64,000 nucleotides of DNA from Schaalia georgiae DSM 6843. GTDB lineage: Bacteria > Actinomycetota > Actinomycetes > Actinomycetales > Actinomycetaceae. Position 1 is the stretch's first letter, and the number at the start of each line of letters is the position of its first letter. Location of the stretch: the NCBI RefSeq assembly GCF_000429245.1, contig NZ_KE386870.1:279311-343310 (forward strand), in the 5' to 3' direction. The notes beneath the pieces were generated by a model that made no database searches, was not told the origin of the DNA, and saw nothing but the letters and a program-made list of their open reading frames with translations. Shown in pieces: positions 24,563 to 33,414 of this stretch. The position numbers were made by a program, and so were the translations under genes.

Positions 24563-25981
24563 CTAGGCCAGGGACGCCACGTAGGCGTCGATGCGGGCGG
24601 AGGAGTCCCCGGGCGTGAAGCCCACCCCCTCGATCTTCGCCAGGTCCAGGACGGAGCTGAGGGGGCGCGGCGCCCCTCCCTTGTCCGCGTAGTACTGCTC
24701 GGTGGACACTCGGGTGACCTCGGAGGCGTCGTGCCCCAGCAGCTCGTACACGCGGGTGGCCACGTCCGCCCAGCTCATGACCGGGCCCTCGCCCGTGAGG
24801 TTGTAGGTGCCGTGGGGGGCCCGGGTGGACAAGAGGTGGATGATGCCCGCGGCCAGGTCCGTCGTGAAGGTGAGGCGCCCGACCTGGTCGTCGACCACCT
24901 GGGGCCGCACCCCGGAACGCGCCAGGGACGCCATCGTGCGGATGAAGTTCTTCCCGTCGCCCACCACCCAGGCGGTGCGCACCAGGTAGTGCTCCGGGGC
25001 CGCGAGCACGGCGGCGTCCCCGCCGGCCTTGGACTGGCCGTACACACCCAGGGGCGAGGGCGCCTCGTCCTCCAGGTGCACCGCGGCCGACCCGTCGAAA
25101 ACGTACTCGGAGGAGATGTGGACCAGGGTGAGGCCGTGGGAGGCGCACGCGCGCGCCAGGTTCGCCGGCCCGGTGGCGTTGGCCAGCCACGAGGCGCGCC
25201 TGCCGTCGGGGGTCTCGGCGCCGTCGACGTCGGTCCACGCGGCCGCGTTGACGACCACGTCGAAGGGGGACCAGTCGAAGCGCTCCATCTGGTCGGCGTC
25301 GGCGATGGAGACCTCGGGCAGGTCCACGCCCGTCGCCTCGAAGCCCGCAGCGGGCAACTGGCGCATGAGCTCGCGGCCCAGCTGCCCGTTCGCCCCGGTC
25401 ACCAGCACCCTGGGGCCGCAGGGGGCGGGGAAGGGGGTGACATCGGCCAGGCGCGGGTGGGCGCGGTCCTTGTCCGACAGGACCGCCCGCTCAAGCGGGA
25501 TCGGCCAGGGCACCGCCACCGTCTCGTCGGCGAGGTTGAGGAACGTGTAGCGCGCGTCGGGGGACCAGTGTGCGTTGACCAGGTACGTGTACGCGGTGGC
25601 GGGCTCCAGGGTCTGGTAGGCGTTGCCCACGCCCTTGGGGACGAACACCGCGGTGCCCGGGTCGATGATGGTCGTGTACACGGTGCCGAAGGAAGGGCCC
25701 TCGCGCAGGTCCACCCATGCGCCGAAGACGCGCCCCGTGGCGACGGAGACGAACTTGTCCCACGGCTCGGCGTGGATGCCGCGGGTGACGCCCACCTCGT
25801 CGTTGAAGGAGATGTTGTTCTGCACGGGTCGGAAGTCGGGCAGCCCCAGCCCCACCATCTTCTCCCTCTGCCAGTTCTCCTTGAACCAGCCGCGGTTGTC
25901 CCCGTGGACCGTGAGGTCGATGCGGAGGAACCCCGGGATGGGAGTGGTCTCGATCCCCAGGGGCTTAGCGGTGGGCACCAT
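24563..25981 (-). CDS. rmlCD: Fused dTDP-4-dehydrorhamnose 3,5-epimerase and reductase (RmlC-RmlD)
   Basis: 472 residues combining the last two steps of dTDP-L-rhamnose synthesis. RmlC-like cupin at about 10-185: DNRGWFKENW, VTRGIHAEPWDKFVSV (catalytic His) and VPKGVGNAYQTLE. RmlD reductase at about 192-472: RVLVTGANGQLGREL nucleotide loop, HISSEYVFDG, VYGQSKAGGD (Tyr/Lys catalytic pair) and GTYNLTGEGPVMSWAD. Such fusions are known in bifidobacteria and Actinomycetaceae. The ATG at 25981 has GGAAGAGGA. rmlA is divergent, 197 bases away; rmlB is not in the window. Confidence 0.93.
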   Translation of the reverse strand: MVPTAKPLGIETTPIPGFLRIDLTVHGDNRGWFKENWQREKMVGLGLPDFRPVQNNISFNDEVGVTRGIHAEPWDKFVSVATGRVFGAWVDLREGPSFGTVYTTIIDPGTAVFVPKGVGNAYQTLEPATAYTYLVNAHWSPDARYTFLNLADETVAVPWPIPLERAVLSDKDRAHPRLADVTPFPAPCGPRVLVTGANGQLGRELMRQLPAAGFEATGVDLPEVSIADADQMERFDWSPFDVVVNAAAWTDVDGAETPDGRRASWLANATGPANLARACASHGLTLVHISSEYVFDGSAAVHLEDEAPSPLGVYGQSKAGGDAAVLAAPEHYLVRTAWVVGDGKNFIRTMASLARSGVRPQVVDDQVGRLTFTTDLAAGIIHLLSTRAPHGTYNLTGEGPVMSWADVATRVYELLGHDASEVTRVSTEQYYADKGGAPRPLSSVLDLAKIEGVGFTPGDSSARIDAYVASLA

Positions 25982-26178
25982 GCGTGTTCCTCTTCCTTCG
26001 ACGGCGCTTCGGACACCTCAAATCCTATCGGACGCGCCCGCCCGGGCGCGCCACTGGCCCGCCGGAGGGGACGTGCGGTAGGCCATGATGGGCCGGGGTG
26101 CGTGCCGCGCCGGGCGTTTACGGGCATAATTGGAGTGATGCCCGCCCTGGTGCGGGTGAAGCACAAGCGGAGGAAACC

Positions 26179-27051
26179 ATGAAAGGCATCATCCTTGCCG
26201 GCGGTTCGGGCACCCGGCTGAACCCCATCACCCTGGGAACGTCCAAACAGCTGGTCCCGGTCTACGACAAGCCGATGATCTACTACCCGCTGTCAACGCT
26301 GATGCTGGCGGGCATCCAGGACGTCCTGGTCATCACCACGCCCCATGACGCCCCGTCGTTCCACCGCCTGCTCGGCGATGGCTCGCAGCTGGGCGTCAAC
26401 ATCACGTACACGGTCCAGCGCGAGCCCAACGGCCTCGCCCAGGCGTTCGTCCTGGGCGCCGACCACATCGGCTCCGACCCGGCCGCCCTGGTCCTGGGCG
26501 ACAACATCTTCTACGGCCCCGGGATGGGCACGCAGCTGCGCAGGCACGTCGATCCCGACGGAGGAGCGGTCTTCGCCTACCACGTGTCCAACCCCAGGGC
26601 CTACGGCGTCGTCGAGTTCGACGCGGACTTCACCGCCTTGTCCATCGAGGAGAAGCCCGCCAGGCCGAAGTCGAACTACGCGGTCCCGGGCCTGTACTTC
26701 TACGACAACGACGTGGTCGCGATCGCCCGCGACCTGGAGCCCAGCGCCCGTGGCGAGTACGAGATCACCGACGTCAACCGCGCCTACCTGCGGGCCGGGA
26801 AGCTCAAGGTCGAGGTGCTGCCCCGCGGCACCGCGTGGCTGGACACCGGGACCTTCGACTCCCTCGCCGACGCCACGTCATTCGTGCGCACGGTCGAGGC
26901 CCGCCAGGGCATGAAGATCGGCGCCCCCGAGGAAGTGGCCTGGCGCATGGGCTTCATCGACGACGAGGGCCTGCGCCAGCGCGCCGAGCCCCTGGTGAAG
27001 TCCGGATACGGCCAGTACCTGCTGGACCTGCTGGCGCGCGACGCCGAGTGA
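26179..27051 (+). CDS. rmlA: Glucose-1-phosphate thymidylyltransferase
   Basis: 290 residues; the first step of dTDP-rhamnose synthesis. N-terminal [20 protein letters not shown] is the nucleotide-binding loop, followed by [64 protein letters not shown] and [13 protein letters not shown] 26179 follows CGGAGGAAACC. CATAAT at 26125-26130 is a possible -10. Its stop overlaps the ATG of the next gene. Confidence 0.95.
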   Translation: MKGIILAGGSGTRLNPITLGTSKQLVPVYDKPMIYYPLSTLMLAGIQDVLVITTPHDAPSFHRLLGDGSQLGVNITYTVQREPNGLAQAFVLGADHIGSDPAALVLGDNIFYGPGMGTQLRRHVDPDGGAVFAYHVSNPRAYGVVEFDADFTALSIEEKPARPKSNYAVPGLYFYDNDVVAIARDLEPSARGEYEITDVNRAYLRAGKLKVEVLPRGTAWLDTGTFDSLADATSFVRTVEARQGMKIGAPEEVAWRMGFIDDEGLRQRAEPLVKSGYGQYLLDLLARDAE

Positions 27052-27830
27052 TGCCCGCGATGCCCGACCGTCTTCTCATCATCATCCCGGCGTGGAACGA
27101 GGAGGAAGTGCTCGGCATGGTCCTCGACGACGTGCTCGAGCACAAGCCCGCCGGCGCCGACGTCCTCGTCGTCTCCGACGGCTCCACGGACTCCACAGCG
27201 GCCATCGCGCGCACCCGGGGAGTGCGGGTCCTCGACCTGCCGCTCAATCTGGGGGTGGGCGGCGCCATGCGCGCCGGCTTCCAGTACGCGGTGCGCACCG
27301 GGTACACCCACGCCTGCCAGCTCGACGCCGACGGGCAGCACGACCCGAAGGACATCCAGGCCCTCATCGACCGCGCCGACGAGGAGGGGGCGGACGTCGT
27401 CATCGGCGCCCGCTTCTCCGGCAAGGGCGACTACTCGGTGCGGGGCCCCCGCAAGTGGGCGATGGGGATGCTGTCGGCCATGCTGTCGCGCGTGTGCCGC
27501 ACGCCCCTGAAGGACACGACCAGCGGCTTCAAGCTCTACGGGCCCCGCGCGCTGGCCCTGTTCATCCACAACTACCCCGCCGAGTACCTGGGCGACACGA
27601 TCGAGGCGCTCGTCATCGCCGCGCGCTCGGACCTCACCGTGCGGCAAGTGGGCGTCGAGATGCGCCCGCGCGCAGGCGGGGAGCCGTCGCACAACCCCGT
27701 GAAATCCGCGAAGTTCCTCGTCAGGGCGATGGTGGCCCTGGTGGTCGCCCTCTCCAGGCCCGCTCCGAGGAAGAAGAAGGGTGCGCCCGCCCCGACGACG
27801 GGCGCCCAGGGCGTGAAGGAGGGCGCATGA
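27051..27830 (+). CDS. Glycosyltransferase family 2, DPM1-like
   Basis: 259 residues. GT-A fold: LLIIIPAWNEEEVLGMVLDD, VVSDGSTDSTAAIA, LPLNLGVGGAMRAGFQYA and the metal-binding DxD in QLDADGQHDP. These features match polyprenyl-phosphate hexose synthases of the DPM1/DpgA kind. The C-terminus is Lys/Pro-rich with one hydrophobic stretch. It is overlapped on both sides (ATGA-type) by rmlA and a DUF2304 gene. The GT2-DUF2304 pair is widespread next to rhamnose genes and probably makes a lipid-linked sugar for export. Confidence 0.88.
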   Translation: MPAMPDRLLIIIPAWNEEEVLGMVLDDVLEHKPAGADVLVVSDGSTDSTAAIARTRGVRVLDLPLNLGVGGAMRAGFQYAVRTGYTHACQLDADGQHDPKDIQALIDRADEEGADVVIGARFSGKGDYSVRGPRKWAMGMLSAMLSRVCRTPLKDTTSGFKLYGPRALALFIHNYPAEYLGDTIEALVIAARSDLTVRQVGVEMRPRAGGEPSHNPVKSAKFLVRAMVALVVALSRPAPRKKKGAPAPTTGAQGVKEGA

Positions 27831-28204
27831 GCCCCACGTACATCCTCGGACTCGTCTTCGCCGTCATCATCCTGATCACCGTCTTCCTCAAGATGCGGAA
27901 CTCCGGGATGAAGGAGCGCTACGGCCTGTGGTGGTTCGTCATCGCGTTCTTCACGGCCCTGTTCTCGCTGTTCCCACCAGTGCTCAAGTGGATGGCCCAC
28001 TCGTTGGGCGTGGTGGTGCCCCTCAACCTCGGTTTCTTCCTGGCGGGAGTCGTCCTGCTGCTCCTCGCGCTGCGCTACTCGGTGGATCTGTCGCGAGCCG
28101 ACGAGGACAAACGGCGCCTCACGGAGGAGGCCGCGATCCTGAGGGCGCAGGTGGAGGACCTGGATGCCCGCGTCGCCGAACTGGAGGCCGCGAAGGACCT
28201 GTGA
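27827..28204 (+). CDS. DUF2304 membrane protein
   Basis: 125 residues with three membrane helices (YILGLVFAVIILITVFLKM, GLWWFVIAFFTALFSLFPPVL, LGVVVPLNLGFFLAGVVLLLLAL) and a C-terminal coiled coil (RADEDKRRLTEEAAILRAQV to the end). This is the DUF2304 layout. It overlaps the GT2 gene by four bases, and the two probably form a membrane complex, the DUF2304 protein anchoring or assisting the polyprenyl-phosphate transferase (inference from frequent pairing). Confidence 0.85.
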   Translation: MSPTYILGLVFAVIILITVFLKMRNSGMKERYGLWWFVIAFFTALFSLFPPVLKWMAHSLGVVVPLNLGFFLAGVVLLLLALRYSVDLSRADEDKRRLTEEAAILRAQVEDLDARVAELEAAKDL

Positions 28205-28219
28205 GCCGGGTTCCCGGCT

Positions 28220-28246
28220 CCCCCCGCACGCTGGAGGTGCGGGGGG
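28220..28246 (+). terminator. Terminator hairpin of the rmlA operon
   Basis: CCCCCCGCAC (28220-28229) pairs perfectly with GTGCGGGGGG (28237-28246) around a 7-base loop, 16 bases after the DUF2304 stop and before the end of a convergent gene. It is followed by TCTCC rather than a T-run. Confidence 0.65.
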
Positions 28247-28255
28247 TCTCCGTCC

Positions 28256-29662
28256 TCAGCGCCGGGGCTGCCCGTCGGGTCCCAGGGTGAGGCGCTCGGT
28301 GGCCGCGTGGGGGTCCGCCTCGCCGCGCTGGAGCCTTCGCGCCAGGCGCGAGGGCATTGGGGGCGTGCGCTCCTCGGCCTCCCCGGGGCGTGCGGCGTGG
28401 GCTGGCGAGCCCGCCCGGCGGCGCTCAGCGGGCGCGGGGGGCGCCGCGATCCGCGTGCGCCGGGGCTCAGGCGCGCGGTCGGCCCCGTCCCTGTTGGCGC
28501 GCCGCCTTCCGGGCCTGTCCCCGGCGCGGGCGGGGGATTGGTCGCCGCGCGCTCCGCGGTGCCCTGCTCCTGCCTGTTGTTCCTCGTGCCCGGTCCCGCG
28601 GTGCCCTGCTCCTGTCTGTTCCTCGTGCCCGGTCCCGCGGTGCCCTGCTCCTGTCTGTTCCTCGTGCTCCGGGGCGCGCCGCGGCGTCGCGGAGGCGATG
28701 GGCGTGTCGGAGAGCAGGTCGTCGGCGCTGGAGTGGGGGCGTGACTCGACCAACCTCAGCTCCCCCAGGTCCGAGGACAGGTCGGCGAGCATGGCGCGCG
28801 CCTCCTCGACCACCGAGGGATCGTCGGTGTGGGCCCCGTGGAGCAGCCACCGCACCAAGGCGAGCTCGCTCATGAGCTGCGCGCGGGTGAACAGGTGGAG
28901 GTCCGTGGCCTCCCGCTCGCGCGAGTACGCCTCGCGGAACTTCTCCAGGAACGCGTCCGAGGCGACGGCCTGCACCCACGCGATATCGACTGCGGGGTCG
29001 CCGACGCACGCGGAGGTGAAACCCGCGATGCCGACGACGGATCCCCTTGAGACGTAGACGGCATTGCCCTGCAGGTCCCCGTGGATGGGCGCGGGCGGGA
29101 ACCGCCACAGGGACAGGTCGTCGAGGGCGCCCTGCCACCTCATCCGCAGGTTCACGGGAACAGCGGCCCGGGCGGGCGTCTCGTCGAGCATGGAGAGCAG
29201 ACTGGCCCGGCACTCGATGGCGCTGTGCGAGGGCACGGAGACGTCGGTGTAGACGCGCTCGGGCAGGTTGTGCAGCGCGGCGAGGGCGCGCCCGAGCGAG
29301 GCGGGCAGCAGAGGGTCGTCAGCCAGATCCGAGTCCTCCAACGGCCTGCCTCCGAGGTCTTGGTGGACGTAGACGCGGTTCCCGTCGCGGGTGCGGGTCG
29401 TCCCCTTGATGCGCGGGACGTCGAAGGGGATGCGGCTCACATCGTGGGTGGTGGCCAGGCGCTGGAGGATCGCGGCCTCGGCCTCGGCGGCGGGACCGGC
29501 GATCGTCTCGTTGGAGCATGTGACGGTCCACCTGTTGCCGGAGGCGTCCACGATATTGGCGACGGAGCGCACCTCGTCGCTGTAGGAATCGGCGCGCAGT
29601 CCCGTCACCTGTAGCCCTGGGACGGCGACGGTGGCCAGGGCGGCAAGTTTGAGCGGTGTCAT
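28256..29662 (-). CDS. Aminoglycoside-phosphotransferase-like protein with repeat tail
   Basis: 468 residues. Residues about 20-290 have a kinase (APH) fold. The catalytic-loop equivalent is PIHGDLQGNAVYV, close to the usual HGDLxxxN. The segment that normally holds DFG reads VVGIAGFTSACVGDPAVDIAW, with Gly in place of the metal-binding Asp. Activity may therefore be altered or lost. Residues about 320-370 are three 13-14-residue repeats (RGTGHEEQTGAGH), then a long Arg/Ala/Pro tail. The ATG at 29662 is chosen over GTG 29668. It is divergent from the Tad pilus cluster, a common neighbour position in actinobacteria. Confidence 0.75.
   Translation of the reverse strand: MTPLKLAALATVAVPGLQVTGLRADSYSDEVRSVANIVDASGNRWTVTCSNETIAGPAAEAEAAILQRLATTHDVSRIPFDVPRIKGTTRTRDGNRVYVHQDLGGRPLEDSDLADDPLLPASLGRALAALHNLPERVYTDVSVPSHSAIECRASLLSMLDETPARAAVPVNLRMRWQGALDDLSLWRFPPAPIHGDLQGNAVYVSRGSVVGIAGFTSACVGDPAVDIAWVQAVASDAFLEKFREAYSREREATDLHLFTRAQLMSELALVRWLLHGAHTDDPSVVEEARAMLADLSSDLGELRLVESRPHSSADDLLSDTPIASATPRRAPEHEEQTGAGHRGTGHEEQTGAGHRGTGHEEQQAGAGHRGARGDQSPARAGDRPGRRRANRDGADRAPEPRRTRIAAPPAPAERRRAGSPAHAARPGEAEERTPPMPSRLARRLQRGEADPHAATERLTLGPDGQPRR
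28559..28671 (-). repeat. 39-bp tandem repeat inside the kinase-like gene
   Basis: Copies at 28559-28600 (42 bp, with one extra codon), 28601-28639 (39 bp) and 28640-28671 (partial) are nearly identical. They encode the His/Glu/Gly-rich 13-residue repeat. Such in-frame tandem repeats expand and contract easily and could vary between strains. Confidence 0.85.
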
Positions 29663-29717
29663 AGTCACTATCCCAAGGTACCGCGCCTAGCGCGTGTATG
29701 GGGGAATGGCGCTCAAG

Positions 29718-29770
29718 TTATCCACAGTTGGCCGGAGGGTCTTGATCCTTGTTTGAAAACTCTGTTAGTT
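29718..29770 (+). promoter_or_regulatory. Promoter of the Tad pilus operon, with a DnaA-box-like site
   Basis: TTGATC (29742-29747) and TTAGTT (29765-29770) are 17 bases apart, predicting a start near 29777. TTATCCACA (29718-29726), a perfect match to the DnaA-box consensus, lies just upstream. It is single, so it is not evidence of an origin. Confidence 0.6.
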
Positions 29771-29813
29771 TCTCTGTAAACGGGTTTGAGACACATGTCA
29801 CGTGGAGGTGGCG

Positions 29814-31031
29814 ATGGACGATGCCCTGGTCGAAGAGCACGCGGCGTGGGTGCGCGAGCGCCTGGCCGCGCGCGCGATCAACCCGGCGCGCGAGGCGGGG
29901 CGCGTCGCCAGGACCATCGACGAGGCGGTTGAGGCGCTCGCCCACCCCCTGTCCCCCCAGGAGCGCGATCAGTTGGTCCGGGCCCTCATGGCCGAGATCT
30001 GCGGGCTCGGCCCCATCCAGGACCTCCTCGACGACCCGGAGGTGGAGGAGGTGTGGATCAACTCCGCCTCGCGGGTCTTCGCAGCGCGCGCGGGGGTGTC
30101 CGAGCTCACCACCCTGATCCTGCGCGAAGAACAGGTCCGCGACCTCGTCGAGCGCATGCTCGCCCATTCGGGGCGGCGCCTCGACCTGTCCCACCCCTTC
30201 GTCGACGCGACCCTGGACACGGGCGAGCGCCTCCACGTCGTGATCCCGCCCGTCACATCGCAGTCGTGGTCGGTGAACATCCGCAAGCACGTCCAGAGGG
30301 CGCGGACCCTGGCGGACCTGGTCGATGCCGGCATGGTGCCGGCCCCCGTCGCCGCCTTCCTGCGCGCCGCGGTCGCCGTGGGGCTGTCCGTGGTCGTGTC
30401 CGGGGGGACGCAGGCGGGCAAGACGACGCTGCTGCGCGCGCTGGCGGGGGAGCTGCCGCGCTCGCGGCGGGTCGTCACCTGCGAGGAGGTCTTCGAGCTG
30501 TCGCTGGCGAACTGGGACCACGTCGCCATGCAGACGCGCCCGCCCAGTGTCGAGGGGCGCGGGGAGATCGCGCTGCGCGACCTCGTGCGCGAGTCGTTGC
30601 GCATGCGCCCCGAGTGCCTCGTCGTCGGCGAGGTGCGCGGTGCCGAGGCCCTCGACCTGCTGGTCGCCCTCAACGCGGGCGTGCCGGGCATGGCGACCGT
30701 GCACGCGAACTCCGCCCGCGAGGCGCTGGACAAGCTGGCGGTGCTGCCGCTGCTGGCGGGGGAGAACGTGACCTCGGGCTTCGTGGTCCCCACCCTGGCC
30801 GCCAGCGTCGACCTGGTGTGCCACGTCCACCGCGCCCCCGACGGCCTTCGCTACCTGTCGGAGGTGCTCGCCGTGCCTGGGCGGGTCGAGGGCACCCGCA
30901 TCGAGACGGCCGTGCTGTGGGAGTACGACGGCGCGCGCCTCGAGCGCGGCAGCGGCGGCCTGGACATGCACGAGCGCTTCGCCGCCGCCGGGTACTCCCT
31001 GTCGGACCTGCTGTCCTGGGGGCGGCCATGA
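29814..31031 (+). CDS. tadA: Tad pilus secretion ATPase, TadA/CpaF family
   Basis: 405 residues; the hexameric ATPase that powers assembly of Flp/Tad pili. N-terminal helical domain (about 1-110), then LDLSHPFVDATLDTGERLHVV, Walker A VSGGTQAGKTTLLRAL (about 196-211), the CEEVFEL Asp/Glu box, MRPECLVVGEVRGAEALDLL Walker B and the His box MATVHANSAREALDKL. ATG 29814 is five bases from GGAGG (29804-29808). It overlaps tadB (ATGA), the first of seven co-oriented pilus genes. Confidence 0.93.
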   Translation: MDDALVEEHAAWVRERLAARAINPAREAGRVARTIDEAVEALAHPLSPQERDQLVRALMAEICGLGPIQDLLDDPEVEEVWINSASRVFAARAGVSELTTLILREEQVRDLVERMLAHSGRRLDLSHPFVDATLDTGERLHVVIPPVTSQSWSVNIRKHVQRARTLADLVDAGMVPAPVAAFLRAAVAVGLSVVVSGGTQAGKTTLLRALAGELPRSRRVVTCEEVFELSLANWDHVAMQTRPPSVEGRGEIALRDLVRESLRMRPECLVVGEVRGAEALDLLVALNAGVPGMATVHANSAREALDKLAVLPLLAGENVTSGFVVPTLAASVDLVCHVHRAPDGLRYLSEVLAVPGRVEGTRIETAVLWEYDGARLERGSGGLDMHERFAAAGYSLSDLLSWGRP

Positions 31032-31888
31032 GCCCGGTCGTCCCGGGGCTCATCGGGGGGATCGGAGCACTCCTGTGCCTGTCCGCCGCAGTCGGGGCGC
31101 CCCCGGTGCGCTTGACGGCGCCCGCGTGGGCCAGGCGCTGGGGCGACATGGTGCGCCGGGCCGGTCTTCCGGGCATGAACGGGCCGAGGCTGGTCCTCGT
31201 CTGCCTCGCGTGCGCGCTGTTGGCCCTCGTCGCCTCCTTCGTGGTGACCGAGACGTGGGCGGTGGGCCTGGCCATGGGAGCAGTCGCCGCGCCGCTGCCG
31301 GCGGCCTGGGTGTCCTCGCGCTCCCACCGGCGCGCCCGCGAGGCGCGCGAGGCGTGGCCCGAGGTCGTGGACTCCCTGGTGTCGGGCGTGCGCGCGGGCG
31401 CCGCCCTGCCCACGCTGCTGGCCGACCTGGGTTCGGGCGGGCCGCCCGCCCTGCGCGGCGCCTTCGAGGCCTTCGGGCAGGACTACAGGGCGCACGGGCG
31501 CTTCGACGTGGCGCTCGACCGGCTCAAGGACCGGCTCGCCGACCCGGTGGCCGATCGGATCGTGGAGGCCCTGCGCCTGGCGCGCAGCGTCGGCGGCGCG
31601 GACCTGGCGCGCCTGCTCACCGACCTCGCAGTGCTGCTGCGCGAGGACGCGCGCGTGCGCGGCGAGTTGGAGGCGCGCCAGTCGTGGACGGTGGGCGCGG
31701 CCCGCCTGGGGGTCGCTGCCCCGTGGGTGGTGCTGCTGCTCATCTCCCAGGGCGCCCGCAGCGCCCGCGTGTGGAACACGCCCCAGGGCATGGCGGTCCT
31801 GGCCCTCGGGGGCGCGTGCTGCGTCGCGGCCTACGCCCTCATGCGGGTGCTCTCGCGCCTGTCCACCGATCCCAGGACCATGAGGTAG
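31028..31888 (+). CDS. tadB: Tad pilus inner-membrane protein, TadB-like
   Basis: 286 residues. T2SSF-type platform protein: N-terminal helices (VPGLIGGIGALLCLSAAVG; LVLVCLACALLALVASFVV), a cytoplasmic GspF domain (AREAWPEVVDSLVSGVRAGA, about 115-225) and C-terminal helices. It forms the membrane base that the TadA ATPase turns. Overlap with tadA and an 8-base gap to tadC indicate an operon. Confidence 0.87.
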   Translation: MSPVVPGLIGGIGALLCLSAAVGAPPVRLTAPAWARRWGDMVRRAGLPGMNGPRLVLVCLACALLALVASFVVTETWAVGLAMGAVAAPLPAAWVSSRSHRRAREAREAWPEVVDSLVSGVRAGAALPTLLADLGSGGPPALRGAFEAFGQDYRAHGRFDVALDRLKDRLADPVADRIVEALRLARSVGGADLARLLTDLAVLLREDARVRGELEARQSWTVGAARLGVAAPWVVLLLISQGARSARVWNTPQGMAVLALGGACCVAAYALMRVLSRLSTDPRTMR

Positions 31889-31896
31889 GAGCGGCC

Positions 31897-32802
31897 GTGG
31901 CACTGTTCGCCCTCTCGTCCCATCTGGCCCCTGTCGCGGCAGGCCTGCTGCTCGGAGCGGGCCTGGTCCTCGTGGCGGTGTGCGCCCGCGACCAGTTCCC
32001 CGATTTCAGTGCCCGCGTCGCCCAGGGGTCGCCCGCCCCCGCGCCGCGGGGCCCCACATGGGCCGGCCTGGTGCGCCTGTGGGGCTCGCGGCTGCTCGAC
32101 TCGCTGGGGTCGACCACGCGGTCCGTGGAGCGGCGCCTGGAGCTGGCGGGATCGCCCACGGACGCCGTGGGCTTCCGGGCGGCCCAGGCCGGAGCGGGGG
32201 TCGCGGGGCTGTGCGCGGGCGCCCTGGCCGCCTCACCGGCGATGGCGGGGCGCGGCGGTAGGGGCGTCGCGGGGATCGTCGTCGTCGCCCTCCTGGGGTG
32301 TGCCGTGGGCATGAGCGCATGGGACCGGTTGCTCACGGCGCGCGCGGGCAGTCGCCAGCGGCGCGTGGAAGCGGCGGTCCCCGACGCCTCGGAGCTGCTC
32401 GCTCTGGCGGTGGGGGCGGGGGAGTCGGTGCCCGCCGCCCTCGACCGCGTCGCCTCCCTGTCCCACTCGGATCTGGGTGACGAGCTCGCCCGCGCTGTGG
32501 CCGACATCCGCTTGGGCGCCCCGTCCGCACGGGCGCTGACGGACTTGGCGGCCCGCAACGACTCCCCGGCCCTGTCGCGGCTGTGCCAGACGCTGTCCAC
32601 CGCCATCGAACGCGGCAGCCCCCTGGCGGCGGTGCTCCACGACCAGGCGCGCGACATCCGCGAGGCCTCGCGCCAGCGCCTCATGGAGGAGGGCGGCAAG
32701 AGGGAGATCGCCATGCTCTTCCCCGTGGTCTTCCTCATCCTGCCCGTCACAGTCCTCTTCGCCCTCTACCCGGGACTCATGGCCCTGGACATCACCCCGT
32801 AA
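31897..32802 (+). CDS. tadC: Tad pilus inner-membrane protein, TadC-like
   Basis: 301 residues. The second T2SSF-domain protein: N-terminal helix, GVAGIVVVALLGCAVGMS, the GspF region VPDASELLALAVGAGESVPAALD (about 160-265) and a C-terminal helix MLFPVVFLILPVTVLFALYPG. GTG 31897 follows TAGGAGCGGCC. It partners TadB as in other Tad systems. Confidence 0.87.
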   Translation: MALFALSSHLAPVAAGLLLGAGLVLVAVCARDQFPDFSARVAQGSPAPAPRGPTWAGLVRLWGSRLLDSLGSTTRSVERRLELAGSPTDAVGFRAAQAGAGVAGLCAGALAASPAMAGRGGRGVAGIVVVALLGCAVGMSAWDRLLTARAGSRQRRVEAAVPDASELLALAVGAGESVPAALDRVASLSHSDLGDELARAVADIRLGAPSARALTDLAARNDSPALSRLCQTLSTAIERGSPLAAVLHDQARDIREASRQRLMEEGGKREIAMLFPVVFLILPVTVLFALYPGLMALDITP

Positions 32803-32831
32803 CCGCACCACCACCAGTGAGAGGAAACACT

Positions 32832-33023
32832 ATGAGAACCCTGCTGAACCGCGTGCGCGCCGCGCTGCGGCGCTCCGATGACGGCCGCGAACGGGGGGAC
32901 GTGCCCGGGTGGGTGCTCATCACCCTCATGACGGCCGCCCTCGTCGTCCTCATCTGGGGCGTGGCCTCGGACCGGCTCGTGGAGATCTTCAACCGTGCGA
33001 TGGATTCGATCGCGGGCATCTGA
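32832..33023 (+). CDS. Flp-type pilin-like small protein (DUF4244-like)
   Basis: 63 residues: a basic, charged leader (MRTLLNRVRAALRRSDDGRE) then RGDVPGWVLITLMTAALVVLIWGV, a single hydrophobic helix with a Gly/Asp-rich junction, and a short tail. This resembles the small pilin-like proteins after tadC in actinobacteria. ATG 32832 has GAGAGGAAAC upstream. The prepilin cleavage site is not the classical G/xxxxEY; the likely cut is near RGD/VPGW (inference). It is the best candidate for the major pilin. Confidence 0.7.
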   Translation: MRTLLNRVRAALRRSDDGRERGDVPGWVLITLMTAALVVLIWGVASDRLVEIFNRAMDSIAGI

Positions 33024-33414
33024 GGCCGCCGGCGGCGAGGAGGGGTCTGAGGTCGCCTCGACGGTCCTCGTCCAGACCCTGGTCGTGCTCGTCGTCCTGG
33101 CGCTCGTGCAACTGGCCTTCGCCCTGCACGTGCGGAGCCTGACGGTCTCGGCGGCCTCGGAGGGGGCCAGGCGGGGCGGGCTGCTCGGCGGGGACGCCGC
33201 CGAGGCGGTGGCCCGCACGAACGAGGTGCTCGCCACCATCGCCGGCGGTGCCCGGGACAGCGAGGTCACCACCTCCTACGAGGAGGTCGACGGGCGCGGG
33301 GTCCTCGTCGTCACCGTGCGCGCCCGCCTGCCGCTCCTGCTGGGGATGGGACCGAGGTGGATGAGCGTGCGCGGCACGTCGCTGGTGGAGGAGGGCGGCG
33401 ATGGGGGCGGATAG
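32995..33414 (+). CDS. TadE-like pilus protein, overlapping the pilin gene
   Basis: 139 residues. After about 20 residues comes GSEVASTVLVQTLVVLVVLAL, a TadE-type hydrophobic helix with the conserved preceding Glu, and SAASEGARRGGLLGGD, the usual A-x-x-G-A-R motif. The only available start is GTG 32995, 29 bases inside the pilin gene, with GGAGAT upstream, so translation would be coupled. It is likely a minor pilin. Confidence 0.72.
   Translation: MRWIRSRASEAAGGEEGSEVASTVLVQTLVVLVVLALVQLAFALHVRSLTVSAASEGARRGGLLGGDAAEAVARTNEVLATIAGGARDSEVTTSYEEVDGRGVLVVTVRARLPLLLGMGPRWMSVRGTSLVEEGGDGGG

Noticed and set aside
24216-24566. A 116-codon plus-strand frame overlapping the 48-residue gene
   Set aside because: It runs through a terminator hairpin, has Arg/Gly-rich content and no ribosome site; the 48-residue frame has better signals.
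29718-29726. DnaA box as a sign of a replication origin
   Set aside because: A single TTATCCACA with no cluster, no dnaA or dnaN nearby and no AT-rich unwinding region.
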